Positions 1-8,030 of a DNA stretch of 64,000 nt are shown here, piece after piece. The stretch's first letter is position 1. Every line of letters begins with the position of its first letter. Position numbers and translations under genes: made by a program. Location: contig JAZNKF010000013.1 in the NCBI GenBank assembly GCA_045578425.1, positions 20,702 through 84,701 of the forward strand. Reading direction: 5' to 3'. The DNA comes from RGIG3009 sp045578425 (GTDB lineage Bacteria > Bacillota > Clostridia > Oscillospirales > Acutalibacteraceae). The notes beneath the pieces were generated by a model that was not told the origin of the DNA, made no database searches, and was given only the letters and a program-made list of their open reading frames with translations.

Positions 1-86
1 GAAAACACAACCAGCACACCGATTAACACCGTCTTCCCTGCTTCGGCCAATAATGCACTGTTTGCTGACAACAATACCGCTTTCAT
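1..86 (-). CDS. partial small membrane protein, N-terminus only (OadG-like?)
   Basis: The first 28 codons of a minus-strand gene begin with ATG at 86 and run off the left edge. The peptide starts MKAVLLSANSALLAEAGK and then enters a hydrophobic stretch (TVLIGVLVVF) that looks like a single membrane helix. Small gamma subunits of sodium-pumping decarboxylases (OadG type) have this design, but the fragment is too short to assign. A sigma-A-like promoter lies about 40 bases upstream on the same strand (126-154), which supports a real gene start. The ribosome binding site is weak (GGGG, 11 bases before the ATG). Confidence 0.45.
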   Translation of the reverse strand, partial: MKAVLLSANSALLAEAGKTVLIGVLVVF

Positions 87-125
87 GAGAAAAACTACCC
101 CATTCCTTAAAAAATATACGGTTAT

Positions 126-154
126 AGTATACTACACCAAGGGTTAAAAATCAA
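126..154 (-). promoter_or_regulatory. promoter of the leftward partial gene
   Basis: On the minus strand TTGATT (149-154), a 17-base spacer and TATACT (126-131) form a good sigma-A promoter. It fires leftward into the partial gene starting at 86. It is back-to-back with the apgM promoter, with the TTGTCCAAA direct repeats between or overlapping them. Confidence 0.6.
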
Positions 155-158
155 TCGT

Positions 159-188
159 TTGTCCAAAAAAACAAAAAACTTGTCCAAA
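159..188. repeat. direct repeat TTGTCCAAA x2, possible operator
   Basis: TTGTCCAAA occurs at 159-167 and again at 180-188, exactly 21 bases apart start to start (two helical turns), in the A-rich space between two divergent promoters. This spacing places both copies on one face of the helix, as expected for a regulator dimer or tandem binding. No regulator can be named. Confidence 0.35.
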
Positions 189-193
189 GAAAA

Positions 194-222
194 TTGCGTT
201 TGAGAAATTTTTGTGATATACT
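194..222 (+). promoter_or_regulatory. promoter of apgM-like gene
   Basis: TTGCGT (194-199), 17-base spacer, TATACT (217-222) preceded by TGA, giving an extended -10 element. Transcription would start near 229, leaving a leader of about 26 bases before the ATG at 255. This excludes an upstream in-frame ATG at 213 as the start. Confidence 0.65.
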
Positions 223-254
223 GTCGTCAGAATACAAAAAAGGATGGACAAGAC

Positions 255-1463
255 ATGAAATATGTTGTTTTACTGTGTGATGGCATGGCAGACATTGCCC
301 ACGCAGATTTACAAGGAAAAACGCCCATGGAAGTGGCTCACAAACCGACTATGGATGCCCTGGCTGCTCAATCAAAAGTCGGCATGGCATTTACGGTACC
401 CGAAGGGCTCTCCCCCGGCAGTGACGTTGCTAATTTGTCGGTGCTGGGGTACCGTCCTCTCGAATGTTATACGGGCCGTTCACCCCTGGAAGCCGCCAAC
501 ATCGGTATTGACCTTGCCGACGACGATGTTGCTTTGCGCTGCAATTTGGTAACTCTTTCCGAAAACGAGCCTTACGAACAAAAAGTAATGGAAGATTACT
601 GCGCCGGAGATATTCACACCGAACAAGCAGACGAGATTATCCGCACGGTGCAACAAGCCTTTGGCGGTGACGAATTTGATTTTTATACCGGCACCGCCTA
701 TCGCCATTGTTTGGTATGGCATGGGGGCAAAACCGCCATCGGCAAACTCACTCCGCCGCACGATATCAGCGGTCAAGTAATCGGTGAGCATCTGGCAGCA
801 CATCCCGATGCCGCACCACTGTTGGATATGATGCGGCGCAGCACAGAATTGCTAGCGAATCATCCCGTCAACGAAAAACGGCGCCAAGACGGCAAAAACC
901 CTGCCAATGCCATTTGGTTGTGGGGACACGGCAAACGCCCCTCTTTGCAAAATTTTGAGCAACGATTCGGTGTCAAAGGTGCGATGGTATCGGCCGTGGA
1001 TTTGCTCAAAGGGATTGCTCGACTGACTGATATGTCGGTATGCGAAGTAAAAGGCGCTACGGGATATTTGGACACCAATTTTGTGGGCAAACGGCAAGCG
1101 GCGATAAACGCTCTGGCAAACGGTCATGATTTTGTATACATACACGTGGAAGCACCCGACGAATGCGGGCACCGCGGCGAGGTACAAAACAAGGTGCGCG
1201 CCATTGAAGAAATTGACCGCCAAATACTCTCGCCGTTATTGGAAGAACTCAAAGCTTTTGGTGAATACGCTTTGTTAATTATGCCGGACCACCCCACACC
1301 GCTGTGCACACGTACCCACTCTGCCGACGCGGTTCCCTTTTTGCTGTACCGCAGCAACGCGGCAGTAAAAAGCGGTCTTTCCCGCTTTACGGAACAAACA
1401 GCCAAAAGCACCGGTGTTTGTGTGCCGGAAGCATCGGATTTAATGTTTGAACTGCTCAAATAA
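255..1463 (+). CDS. apgM: cofactor-independent phosphoglycerate mutase, archaeal type (or homoserine-kinase-like paralogue)
   Basis: This is a 402-residue member of the alkaline-phosphatase-fold ApgM family (COG3635), which isomerises 2- and 3-phosphoglycerate in glycolysis. Visible hallmarks are the N-terminal metal motif CDGMAD (residues 8-13), the nucleophile region GSDVANLSVLGY (55-66, Ser56 probable phosphoserine) and the C-terminal metal site HVEAPDECGH. ATG 255 is chosen because it follows AGGA by about 10 bases and lies downstream of a promoter whose -10 is at 217-222. A bacterial subfamily of the same length is annotated as a proposed homoserine kinase, so the substrate is uncertain. 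No threonine-pathway gene is adjacent. The gene is monocistronic and ends at a strong terminator. Confidence 0.85.
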   Translation: MKYVVLLCDGMADIAHADLQGKTPMEVAHKPTMDALAAQSKVGMAFTVPEGLSPGSDVANLSVLGYRPLECYTGRSPLEAANIGIDLADDDVALRCNLVTLSENEPYEQKVMEDYCAGDIHTEQADEIIRTVQQAFGGDEFDFYTGTAYRHCLVWHGGKTAIGKLTPPHDISGQVIGEHLAAHPDAAPLLDMMRRSTELLANHPVNEKRRQDGKNPANAIWLWGHGKRPSLQNFEQRFGVKGAMVSAVDLLKGIARLTDMSVCEVKGATGYLDTNFVGKRQAAINALANGHDFVYIHVEAPDECGHRGEVQNKVRAIEEIDRQILSPLLEELKAFGEYALLIMPDHPTPLCTRTHSADAVPFLLYRSNAAVKSGLSRFTEQTAKSTGVCVPEASDLMFELLK

Positions 1464-1479
1464 CCGTATTTTTTGAAAA

Positions 1480-1520
1480 AAAGCGGGCGTTTGTGGTGTG
1501 CTACCACAAACGCCCGCTTT
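1480..1520. terminator. bidirectional intrinsic terminator between apgM and ldh
   Basis: A perfect 18-bp stem (AAAGCGGGCGTTTGTGGT at 1480-1497 with its complement at 1503-1520) and a 5-base loop, with A-rich sequence to the left and T-rich sequence to the right. It can stop the plus-strand apgM transcript and the minus-strand alr-araC-ldh transcript. Confidence 0.9.
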
Positions 1521-1531
1521 ATATTTTTCAG

Positions 1532-2485
1532 TTAAAGAGATAACGATTCAAACGAGGTACGCAACGTATGGCACGAAGTATGAAACAATTCCGCTTCTTG
1601 TTCGTCAAGTGATAGCGGTATTACTCTGCGTACTCCGTTACGATTAACAATACACGGTACACCGGCAAAAACATCTTTTTCTCCGTATTCACCCAAAAGC
1701 ATTGCCGAAACAGTGAGTACGCTGTTTTCGTTACCCAAAATCGCTCGGGTGATACGCGCAAGCGACATACCGATACCGTAATACGTAGCACCTTTCGCAC
1801 GAATAATCTGTTGCGCGGCATCGCGCACTTCGTGTTCCACTGCACGTAATTGTTCCCACGTACAAGCACATTCGGGCGTGTTACCGCATAATTCGATAAT
1901 CGGACAAGTAGCAAGCATCGCTTGTGACCATGGTACAAACTCACTATCGCCGTGCTCACCAATCACATACGCGTGAACATTGCGTGGATCCACGTTGAAT
2001 AATCCGCCCAACATATACCGCAAACGCGCCGTATCCAACGCGGTGCCGCTTCCCACCACACGACGAGGGTCAAAGCCGGAAATAGCACACGTAATTTGTG
2101 TCATAATATCTACGGGATTGGTAGCTACTAAAAAAATCCCGTCAAAACCGGAAGAGAGTACCGATTGCACAATACTCGAAAATACTTTTGCATTGCGTTG
2201 CAACAATTCCAAGCGAGATTCTCCGGGCTTTTGTGCCACGCCCGCACACAGCACCGCAATATCGGCATCTGTGCAATCGGAATAGTCACCTGCATATATC
2301 CTCATGGCGGATGAAGAAAAGGCTAATCCGTGATTTAAATCCATAGCTTCGCCCATGGCACGTTCTTTGTTGATATCAATAAGCACCAACTCATCGCACA
2401 CGTTTTGATTAAGCATGGAATAGGCATAACTCATACCTACCATGCCGGTACCTACCAAAGCCACTTTGCGAATATCCGGATTCAT
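1532..2485 (-). CDS. ldh: L-lactate dehydrogenase
   Basis: This 317-residue protein reduces pyruvate to L-lactate with NADH, the standard redox sink of fermenters. The Rossmann motif GTGMVG is at 12-17. The substrate loop AQKPGESR (84-91) carries Gln85, the residue that selects lactate over malate, and Arg91. The catalytic histidine is His178 in VIGEHGD. ATG 2485 follows GGGGGAAGG. The gene is the last of a minus-strand group alr-araC-ldh, 28 bases after the AraC-type regulator, so it may be co-transcribed with or controlled by it. Allosteric (FBP) control cannot be judged by eye. Confidence 0.93.
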   Translation of the reverse strand: MNPDIRKVALVGTGMVGMSYAYSMLNQNVCDELVLIDINKERAMGEAMDLNHGLAFSSSAMRIYAGDYSDCTDADIAVLCAGVAQKPGESRLELLQRNAKVFSSIVQSVLSSGFDGIFLVATNPVDIMTQITCAISGFDPRRVVGSGTALDTARLRYMLGGLFNVDPRNVHAYVIGEHGDSEFVPWSQAMLATCPIIELCGNTPECACTWEQLRAVEHEVRDAAQQIIRAKGATYYGIGMSLARITRAILGNENSVLTVSAMLLGEYGEKDVFAGVPCIVNRNGVRRVIPLSLDEQEAELFHTSCHTLRTSFESLSL

Positions 2486-2513
2486 ACGCCTTCCCCCAAT
2501 TGGTTATTTTCTA

Positions 2514-3395
2514 TTATTTTGCCTGAACAGACAGCGTATATTCACGTGGAGTCATACCGGTTGCTTGTTTAAAATGTCGCGAAAAATAGTGAACCGAGGC
2601 ATATCCCAGCATATCGGCAATTTGGGTAATATTTCCTTTGCCTTCGCGTAACCATTTTTTTGCTTTTTCGATTTTCAATAATCGATATTTTTCCATCACG
2701 CCAAGACCTGTTACGGATTTGAAGATTGTTTTTAAGTTTGTTGCGCTTTCCGAAGAATAGCGGCAAACATCGCTAAAATTCAATCCGTCACAAACGTGCT
2801 CTTCCATATAGCGTATCACACGGTCGACCAACTCGTTATCCGCCCGTCGTTTAATGGTAGAGGATATCTTCGGTTGTTTGACTGCTTCGTGATGACGCAC
2901 CGTATCAATGAGGAACATTTCCAAATATAGTTGAATAAGTTGTTGCGAACCAAACGGTGCTTCGGGTGATAGTTCCATTTGTAACGTAGCAGGGTCACCC
3001 AGTGAACATGAAAAAGTTTGGCGCGCTTCTTTGATAATTTGTGCCAACAAGTCTTGCTGTTGTTGAGTAGCATACAGGATTTTTCCGTTAAAAAACGACA
3101 TGGCCGTGGAACGAGAAATGAACGAAACAATTACTAAATTGGGCGCAACCGTGCCGTTGGCATACAAACTATGAAACTCATTCGGTTTATGAAAAACCAT
3201 TTGCCCTTGTGACAATTCGTAACCTTTATCGTCAGCAATGATTTCTACAGTTCCTTTGTCACAATACAAAATTTCCCAAAAATTATGTTTTTCGCCTTCA
3301 AAAAGATAATCTTTGGTATGCTCCAAATAGTGAACCGTCACAATGGAATCCACCGCGATATCGCGCTTCATGGGAATCGGAATATAGTTGGTCAT
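2514..3395 (-). CDS. AraC family transcriptional regulator
   Basis: A 293-residue regulator with an N-terminal cupin-like sensor domain (about 15-100, with HKPNEFHSL matching the AraC-binding fold) and a C-terminal double helix-turn-helix (about 190-290). The C-terminus ends in the typical GYASVHYFSRHFKQATGMTPREY signature. Such proteins usually sense a small organic ligand and activate nearby genes. It sits between alr and ldh on the same strand, so ldh is a plausible target, but that is inference. ATG 3395 follows AAGGA at 8 bases. Confidence 0.88.
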   Translation of the reverse strand: MTNYIPIPMKRDIAVDSIVTVHYLEHTKDYLFEGEKHNFWEILYCDKGTVEIIADDKGYELSQGQMVFHKPNEFHSLYANGTVAPNLVIVSFISRSTAMSFFNGKILYATQQQQDLLAQIIKEARQTFSCSLGDPATLQMELSPEAPFGSQQLIQLYLEMFLIDTVRHHEAVKQPKISSTIKRRADNELVDRVIRYMEEHVCDGLNFSDVCRYSSESATNLKTIFKSVTGLGVMEKYRLLKIEKAKKWLREGKGNITQIADMLGYASVHYFSRHFKQATGMTPREYTLSVQAK

Positions 3396-3426
3396 ACGTC
3401 ACGTCCTTTCTGATTCACTAAAACAT

Positions 3427-4557
3427 TTACAACATCACCCGCGGAACACGTTTTCCGACGGAACAAAGTGATTCATAAGAAATGGTGTGGGAAAAAGCCG
3501 CATATTCGTCCACCGTAGGTGAATCGCCAAACACGGTGACAACATCGCCTTCCCGAACATTTTCCACATCGGTAACATCCAATAAACATTGGTCCATACA
3601 CACTCTGCCAACTAACGGAACTTTTCTTCCTTTAAGCATCATCACGGCATCGTTTGATAGCAGACGAGGCAACCCGTCACCATAACCAATAGGAACAGTC
3701 GCCAGTGTGGTTTCTCGTTCCGTAACAAATGTGCCACCGTAGCTGATCGGCGTTCCGGCAGGTACCGTCTTAACCAACGTAACACGTGTTTTAAGCGACA
3801 GTGACGGACGTAATTTGCACAATGTATTCATCCAAGGTGAAGGAGCAACACCATACAGCACAATACCGGGACGTACCATATCCAAATGCATTTCGGGGAA
3901 TCGCAAGGTAGCGGCGCTGTTACAACAATGTCGCAAGGAAAACGTGATACCTTTTTTTTCTAATTTTTCCAATGCTGTCATAAACAAAGAAAATTGTTTG
4001 CGGGTAGCCGTTTCGCCGTTTTGTTCATCGGCTACGGCAAAATGAGTAAAACACCCCTCTACTTCCAGATGCGGCAATACACACGCTTTGGCAATATCTT
4101 CTAACACGGCATCATCGCACACCGTATCATGGTAAAAAAATCCGACACGCGACATACCGGTATCAATTTTGATATGTGTTTTCAGTTTTACATTTGCCGT
4201 CGCTGCCGCTTGTTCTAAACGCCGAGCATATTCCAAACCAATTACAGTTTGTGTGATGTCGTGCTCGGCTAGGCACGGTGCCGCCTCGGGCGGTACATGC
4301 GATAAAATCAATATCGGTGCAGTAATACCGGCTTTGCGTAATTGCAATGCCTCGTTAAGATTGGCAACCGCCAATCGATTTGCGCCGGCGGCAAGTACCC
4401 GCTGTGCAACGGCAACGGCACCGTGACCATAGCCATCGGCTTTGACTACTGCCATCAGTTGGCAAGAATTGGAAAGCAAGTGCCGAATAGCAAAATAATT
4501 TTCTTCAACAGCAGAGGTATCTACTTCTGCCCACGTGTATTGCCACAGGTTTGACAC
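3427..4557 (-). CDS. alr: alanine racemase
   Basis: A 376-residue fold-type III PLP enzyme that interconverts L- and D-alanine for peptidoglycan. The PLP lysine is Lys39 in VVKADGYGHG. The C-terminal tyrosine region shows PISYGGTF followed by PIGYGDGLPR, and MDQCLLDVT is also typical. The start is a GTG at 4557 preceded by AGGGGG at 7 bases, behind a consensus-like promoter (4590-4618). It is the first gene of the alr-araC-ldh group. Length is normal for the family. Confidence 0.93.
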   Translation of the reverse strand: MSNLWQYTWAEVDTSAVEENYFAIRHLLSNSCQLMAVVKADGYGHGAVAVAQRVLAAGANRLAVANLNEALQLRKAGITAPILILSHVPPEAAPCLAEHDITQTVIGLEYARRLEQAAATANVKLKTHIKIDTGMSRVGFFYHDTVCDDAVLEDIAKACVLPHLEVEGCFTHFAVADEQNGETATRKQFSLFMTALEKLEKKGITFSLRHCCNSAATLRFPEMHLDMVRPGIVLYGVAPSPWMNTLCKLRPSLSLKTRVTLVKTVPAGTPISYGGTFVTERETTLATVPIGYGDGLPRLLSNDAVMMLKGRKVPLVGRVCMDQCLLDVTDVENVREGDVVTVFGDSPTVDEYAAFSHTISYESLCSVGKRVPRVML

Positions 4558-4589
4558 CGCTATTCCCCCTTTTTATCATATATAGAAAT

Positions 4590-4618
4590 ATTATACTGTT
4601 TTTCAGAGCACGATTCAA
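4590..4618 (-). promoter_or_regulatory. promoter of alr
   Basis: On the minus strand TTGAAT (4613-4618), exactly 17 bases, then TATAAT (4590-4595). It lies between the rplQ terminator and the alr GTG, so alr is transcribed independently of the ribosomal operon. Confidence 0.8.
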
Positions 4619-4639
4619 GAGAAAAATAAAAAACAAACA

Positions 4640-4677
4640 AAAAAAACTCCCGCAGAGTTTTCTGCGGGAGTTTTTTT
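4640..4677 (-). terminator. terminator of the S10-spc-alpha operon
   Basis: Stem CTCCCGCAGA (4647-4656) with TCTGCGGGAG (4661-4670), loop of 4, extended by A/T pairs on both sides. On the minus strand it is followed by a run of U after rplQ. It closes the long ribosomal operon. Confidence 0.9.
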
Positions 4678-4682
4678 GTGGT

Positions 4683-5027
4683 TTATTTTACCAGTTCAAT
4701 GATTGCCATTTCGGCAGCATCGCCACGGCGAGCACCCGTTTTAATAATGCGGGTATAACCACCGTTGCGACCTTCGTACGAAGGGGCAATTTCGTCAAAC
4801 AATTTTTTGCAAACGCTCTCTTTGGTTACAAAAGAGAATACCAAACGCTTATTAGCAAGCGTGGGTTGTTTGGCAATGGTAATCATTTTTTCGGTCATGG
4901 CACGAACTTCTTTGGCACGAGTCACAGTGGTCTCAATGCGACCTTTTTCCAATAAGAACGTTACCATGGCTCTCAACATAGCCATACGCGAAGCTGTCGG
5001 TCTGCCGAGCTTACGAGTTCCGGGCAT
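4683..5027 (-). CDS. rplQ: 50S ribosomal protein L17
   Basis: A 114-residue protein beginning MPGTRKLGRPTASRMAML, typical of bacterial L17 (the usual start is MxxRKLGR). It binds 23S rRNA near the exit-tunnel region. It is the last gene of the ribosomal operon, directly after rpoA and just before the terminator, the normal Firmicute order. Confidence 0.95.
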   Translation of the reverse strand: MPGTRKLGRPTASRMAMLRAMVTFLLEKGRIETTVTRAKEVRAMTEKMITIAKQPTLANKRLVFSFVTKESVCKKLFDEIAPSYEGRNGGYTRIIKTGARRGDAAEMAIIELVK

Positions 5028-5065
5028 GTGAATTCACTCCTTTTCAGAATTCTGCGGAATATGTT

Positions 5066-6019
5066 TTATTCCTCTTCGTCGCTCAAGCTAAAGCCCAACG
5101 ACGCCAATTTGTTAATAACTTCTTCCAAAGACTTACGGCCCAAATTGCGGACTTTCATCATATCGTCTTCCGTTTTGTTGATTAAGTCTTCCACCGTGTT
5201 GATACCGGCGCGTTTGAGGCAGTTAAACGAACGGACGGATAAATCCAATTCTTCAATTGTCATTTCCAACGCTTTCGCTTTGCCTTTTTCTTCTTTTTCA
5301 ACCATAACGGAACCATCCACAAACGCTTCACCGGATAAATCCACAAACAAAGCCAAGTGGTCGGTGATGATTTTGGCTGCCAACGAAACGGCTTCTTGTG
5401 CGGTAATCGTACCGTTGGTCCAAACTTCTAAATTGAGTTTGTCGAAGTCGGTAATTTGACCAACACGCGTGTTGCTCACAGCGTAATTCACTTTCACCAC
5501 CGGTGTATAAATGGAGTCCACCGGAATCACACCAATAACCGATTGCATTAATTGCTTGTTGCGCTCGGCAGGTACATATCCGCGTCCTTTATCAACCGTG
5601 ATTTCCATGTTCAGCTTGCCACCTTCGGTGACCGTGGCAATGTGCGTATCGGGGCACAAAATTTCCACTTCGCTGTCACATTTGATAGAAGCTGCCGTCA
5701 CTTCACACGGACCTTCCGCTTCAATGTAAACCGTTTTCGGTCCTTCACCGTTAAGCTTCAGAATCAAATTTTTGATGTTCAGAACAATTTCCGTAACATC
5801 TTCTTTCACGCCTTCAATCGTGCTGAATTCGTGAAGAATACCTTCAATTTTCACGGAGGTAACTGCCACACCCGGCAAAGAGGAGAGCAACACACGACGC
5901 AAGCTGTTACCAAGCGTCGTACCGTAACCTCTTTCCAACGGTTCCACCACAAAGCGGCCGTAAGTACCATCGGCAGTAAGGTCTAATGCCTCGATTCTGG
6001 GCTTTTCAATCTCTATCAT
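5066..6019 (-). CDS. rpoA: RNA polymerase alpha subunit
   Basis: A 317-residue alpha subunit. The N-terminal domain (1 to about 230) carries the assembly motif GYGTTLGNSLRRVLLSSLPG. The C-terminal domain (about 250-317) carries ELDLSVRSFNCLKRAGI and RNLGRKSLEEV, the DNA- and activator-binding helices. Alpha nucleates assembly of the core enzyme and contacts UP elements. It lies between rpsD and rplQ as in most Firmicutes. Good AGGAGGG site before ATG 6019. Confidence 0.97.
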   Translation of the reverse strand: MIEIEKPRIEALDLTADGTYGRFVVEPLERGYGTTLGNSLRRVLLSSLPGVAVTSVKIEGILHEFSTIEGVKEDVTEIVLNIKNLILKLNGEGPKTVYIEAEGPCEVTAASIKCDSEVEILCPDTHIATVTEGGKLNMEITVDKGRGYVPAERNKQLMQSVIGVIPVDSIYTPVVKVNYAVSNTRVGQITDFDKLNLEVWTNGTITAQEAVSLAAKIITDHLALFVDLSGEAFVDGSVMVEKEEKGKAKALEMTIEELDLSVRSFNCLKRAGINTVEDLINKTEDDMMKVRNLGRKSLEEVINKLASLGFSLSDEEE

Positions 6020-6118
6020 TCAAAACCCTCCTTTTTATAAACGGGCACCACATGCATTCGCAAAAAAGTGACCGTGATAAGTGTTGTACAAAGTGGCTCA
6101 AACGAGCGACTTTCAAAA

Positions 6119-6748
6119 TTATTTCGAGTACAACTCGACGATAAGGGTTTCTTCCACCGGCAAATCAATATCTTCACGAACGGGAACAGCAACAACTTTT
6201 GCTTCCCATGCTTCGCGATTGAGTTCCAACCACTTCGGAGTCGGACGAGAGCTGTTTGCCTCGGAAAGTGCTTTCATCTTATCGAGCGAACGGCTCTTTT
6301 CTTTGACAGCAATCACTTCGCCCACTTTGGTCAAGTACGACGGAATGTTTACTTTGCGGCCGTTCACGGTAAAGTGACCTTGCGTTACCAGTTGACGGGC
6401 TTCGGCACGGGAACTGGCAAAACCCAAACGATACACTACGTTATCCAAACGGGATTCCAACAAACGAAGTAAGTTTTCACCCGTCACGCCTTGCATTTTG
6501 GTAGCCATTTCAAAATAGTGATGGAATTGGCCTTCCAAAACACCGTAATAGCGGCGCACATATTGCTTGGTACGCAATTGTTTACCATATTCCGAAGATT
6601 TTTTGTTGCGGGCTTGGCCATGCTGACCGGGGGCATAAGCGCGACGAGCAATCGCACATTTGCCGGTATAGCAACGCTCACCCTTTAAAAATAATTTTTG
6701 TCCTTCACGGCGGCAAATTCTGCACACCGCACCGGTATATCTTGCCAT
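6119..6748 (-). CDS. rpsD: 30S ribosomal protein S4, zinc-binding form
   Basis: A 209-residue primary 16S rRNA-binding protein. The N-terminus contains Cys9, Cys12, Cys26 and Cys31 (C-x2-C...C-x4-C), so this is the zinc-containing C+ form. The S4 RNA-binding domain follows (LESRLDNVVYRLGFASSRAEA). In many bacteria S4 represses the alpha operon. Here rpsD lies inside that operon, with a 99-base gap before rpoA. Confidence 0.96.
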   Translation of the reverse strand: MARYTGAVCRICRREGQKLFLKGERCYTGKCAIARRAYAPGQHGQARNKKSSEYGKQLRTKQYVRRYYGVLEGQFHHYFEMATKMQGVTGENLLRLLESRLDNVVYRLGFASSRAEARQLVTQGHFTVNGRKVNIPSYLTKVGEVIAVKEKSRSLDKMKALSEANSSRPTPKWLELNREAWEAKVVAVPVREDIDLPVEETLIVELYSK

Positions 6749-6775
6749 ATTGGTTGCACCTCCTGCTTTCTCGTA

Positions 6776-7180
6776 TTATACGCGTCTTCTTTTGGGAGGA
6801 CGGCATCCGTTGTGGGGGACCGGCGTTACGTCTTTAATTAAAGTAACATCCAATCCTGCGGTTTGCAAAGCGCGAATAGCAGCTTCACGACCGGCACCCG
6901 GACCTTTTACGTACACTTCAACGGTTTTCAAGCCGTGTTCCATTGCTGCTTTGGCAGCGGTTTCCGCAGCCGTTTGCGCAGCGAAAGGAGTGGATTTCCG
7001 CGAACCACGGAAACCTAATTCACCGGCACTTGCCCAAGACAAAGCGTTGCCTTGTGCATCGGTGAGAGTAACAATGGTGTTATTGAATGTGGACTGGATA
7101 TGTGCGGCGCCACGCTCAATATTTTTACGTTCTTTGCGACGGACAGTGCCCTTTTTCGCAGTTGCTTTTGCAGCAGCCAT
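6776..7180 (-). CDS. rpsK: 30S ribosomal protein S11
   Basis: A 134-residue S11 with a basic N-terminus. Motifs include HIQSTFNNTIVTLTD, GFRGSRKSTPFAAQ, and the C-terminal TPVPHNGCRPPKRRRV, which is near-invariant. It forms the platform of the small subunit near the mRNA exit. It follows rpsM by 18 bases in the operon. Confidence 0.97.
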   Translation of the reverse strand: MAAAKATAKKGTVRRKERKNIERGAAHIQSTFNNTIVTLTDAQGNALSWASAGELGFRGSRKSTPFAAQTAAETAAKAAMEHGLKTVEVYVKGPGAGREAAIRALQTAGLDVTLIKDVTPVPHNGCRPPKRRRV

Positions 7181-7198
7181 TCTATATATCCCTCCTGC

Positions 7199-7567
7199 TT
7201 ACTTCTTCTTGTTGGCAATGGTCTTTTTGGGACCTTTACGAGTACGGGCGTTGGTTTTGGAACGCTGACCGCGTACCGGCAAGCCCTTGCGATGACGCAA
7301 ACCGCGATAACTACCGATTTCAATCAAACGTTTGATATCAAACGCAATGTCACGGCGCAAGTCACCTTCCACCACACAGTTGTGGTCAATGTATTCACGT
7401 AATTTTGCGATGTCTTCTTCGGTCAAATCCCGCACACGGACATCCGGGTTTACGCCGGTTCCCGCCAAAATATCGTTCGCAGTTTTGCGACCGATACCGT
7501 AAATGTAGGTAAGGCCGATTTCTACACGCTTATCTCTGGGTAAGTCTACACCAGCTATACGAGCCAT
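7199..7567 (-). CDS. rpsM: 30S ribosomal protein S13
   Basis: A 122-residue S13 starting MARIAGVDLPRDKRVEIGLT, the standard N-terminus. ATG 7567 is chosen over an in-frame upstream codon because it has AAAGGAAGG just before it and gives the normal length. The helix-two-turn-helix region YIYGIGRKTANDIL and the C-terminal basic tail GQRSKTNARTRKGPKK contact tRNA and 16S rRNA in the head of the 30S subunit. Confidence 0.96.
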   Translation of the reverse strand: MARIAGVDLPRDKRVEIGLTYIYGIGRKTANDILAGTGVNPDVRVRDLTEEDIAKLREYIDHNCVVEGDLRRDIAFDIKRLIEIGSYRGLRHRKGLPVRGQRSKTNARTRKGPKKTIANKKK

Positions 7568-7617
7568 AATAGTTTCCTTCCTTTCGGTTTTTCCGTCAAG
7601 CAACTGTAAACGTCAAC

Positions 7618-7731
7618 TTAACCTTGACGTTGTTTGTGCTTGGGGTTTTCGCAAATCACCATAATGCGGCCCTTGCGTTTGATAATTTTGCATTTTTCGC
7701 AGATTTTCTTCACAGAAGGTCTGACTTTCAT
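7618..7731 (-). CDS. rpmJ: 50S ribosomal protein L36
   Basis: A 37-codon gene. The peptide begins MKVRPSVKKICEKCKI, continues through the KRKGRIMVIC motif and ends KHKQRQG. Cys11, Cys14, Cys27 and His32 form the zinc site, so this is the zinc-containing type. ATG 7731 follows AAAAAGGAGG. Its place between infA and rpsM is the conserved order. Confidence 0.95.
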   Translation of the reverse strand: MKVRPSVKKICEKCKIIKRKGRIMVICENPKHKQRQG

Positions 7732-7793
7732 GAAAATACCTCCTTTTTTGTGATAAACACAAAATTTACGTTGTGGTTTTTCGAACAATGCCA

Positions 7794-8012
7794 TTACTTG
7801 GTTCGCCAGGTAATGCGACCTTTTGTCAGGTCATACGGTGACATTTCAACTGTCACCTTGTCACCGGGTAAAATGCGGATAAAGTTCATACGCAATTTAC
7901 CCGAGATGTGTGCGAGTATCTGGTGGCCATTGGCAAGCTCCACTTGAAAAGTTGCGTTTGGCAACGCCTCGACCACGACACCCTCCAGTTCAATAACGTC
8001 CGCTTTGGACAT
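7794..8012 (-). CDS. infA: translation initiation factor IF-1
   Basis: A 72-residue single OB-fold protein beginning MSKADVIELEGVVVEALPNA and containing GHQILAHISGKLRMNFIRIL, typical of IF-1. It binds the ribosomal A site during initiation. It sits between map and rpmJ. The KOW-domain gene often found here in Clostridia is absent. Confidence 0.96.
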   Translation of the reverse strand: MSKADVIELEGVVVEALPNATFQVELANGHQILAHISGKLRMNFIRILPGDKVTVEMSPYDLTKGRITWRTK

Positions 8013-8030
8013 GCTGGTTCCTCCCTCTCG

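Noticed and set aside
213..254. In-frame ATG at 213 as the start of the apgM-like gene
   Set aside because: It lies inside or before the -10 element (217-222) and has no ribosome binding site; ATG 255 matches family N-termini.
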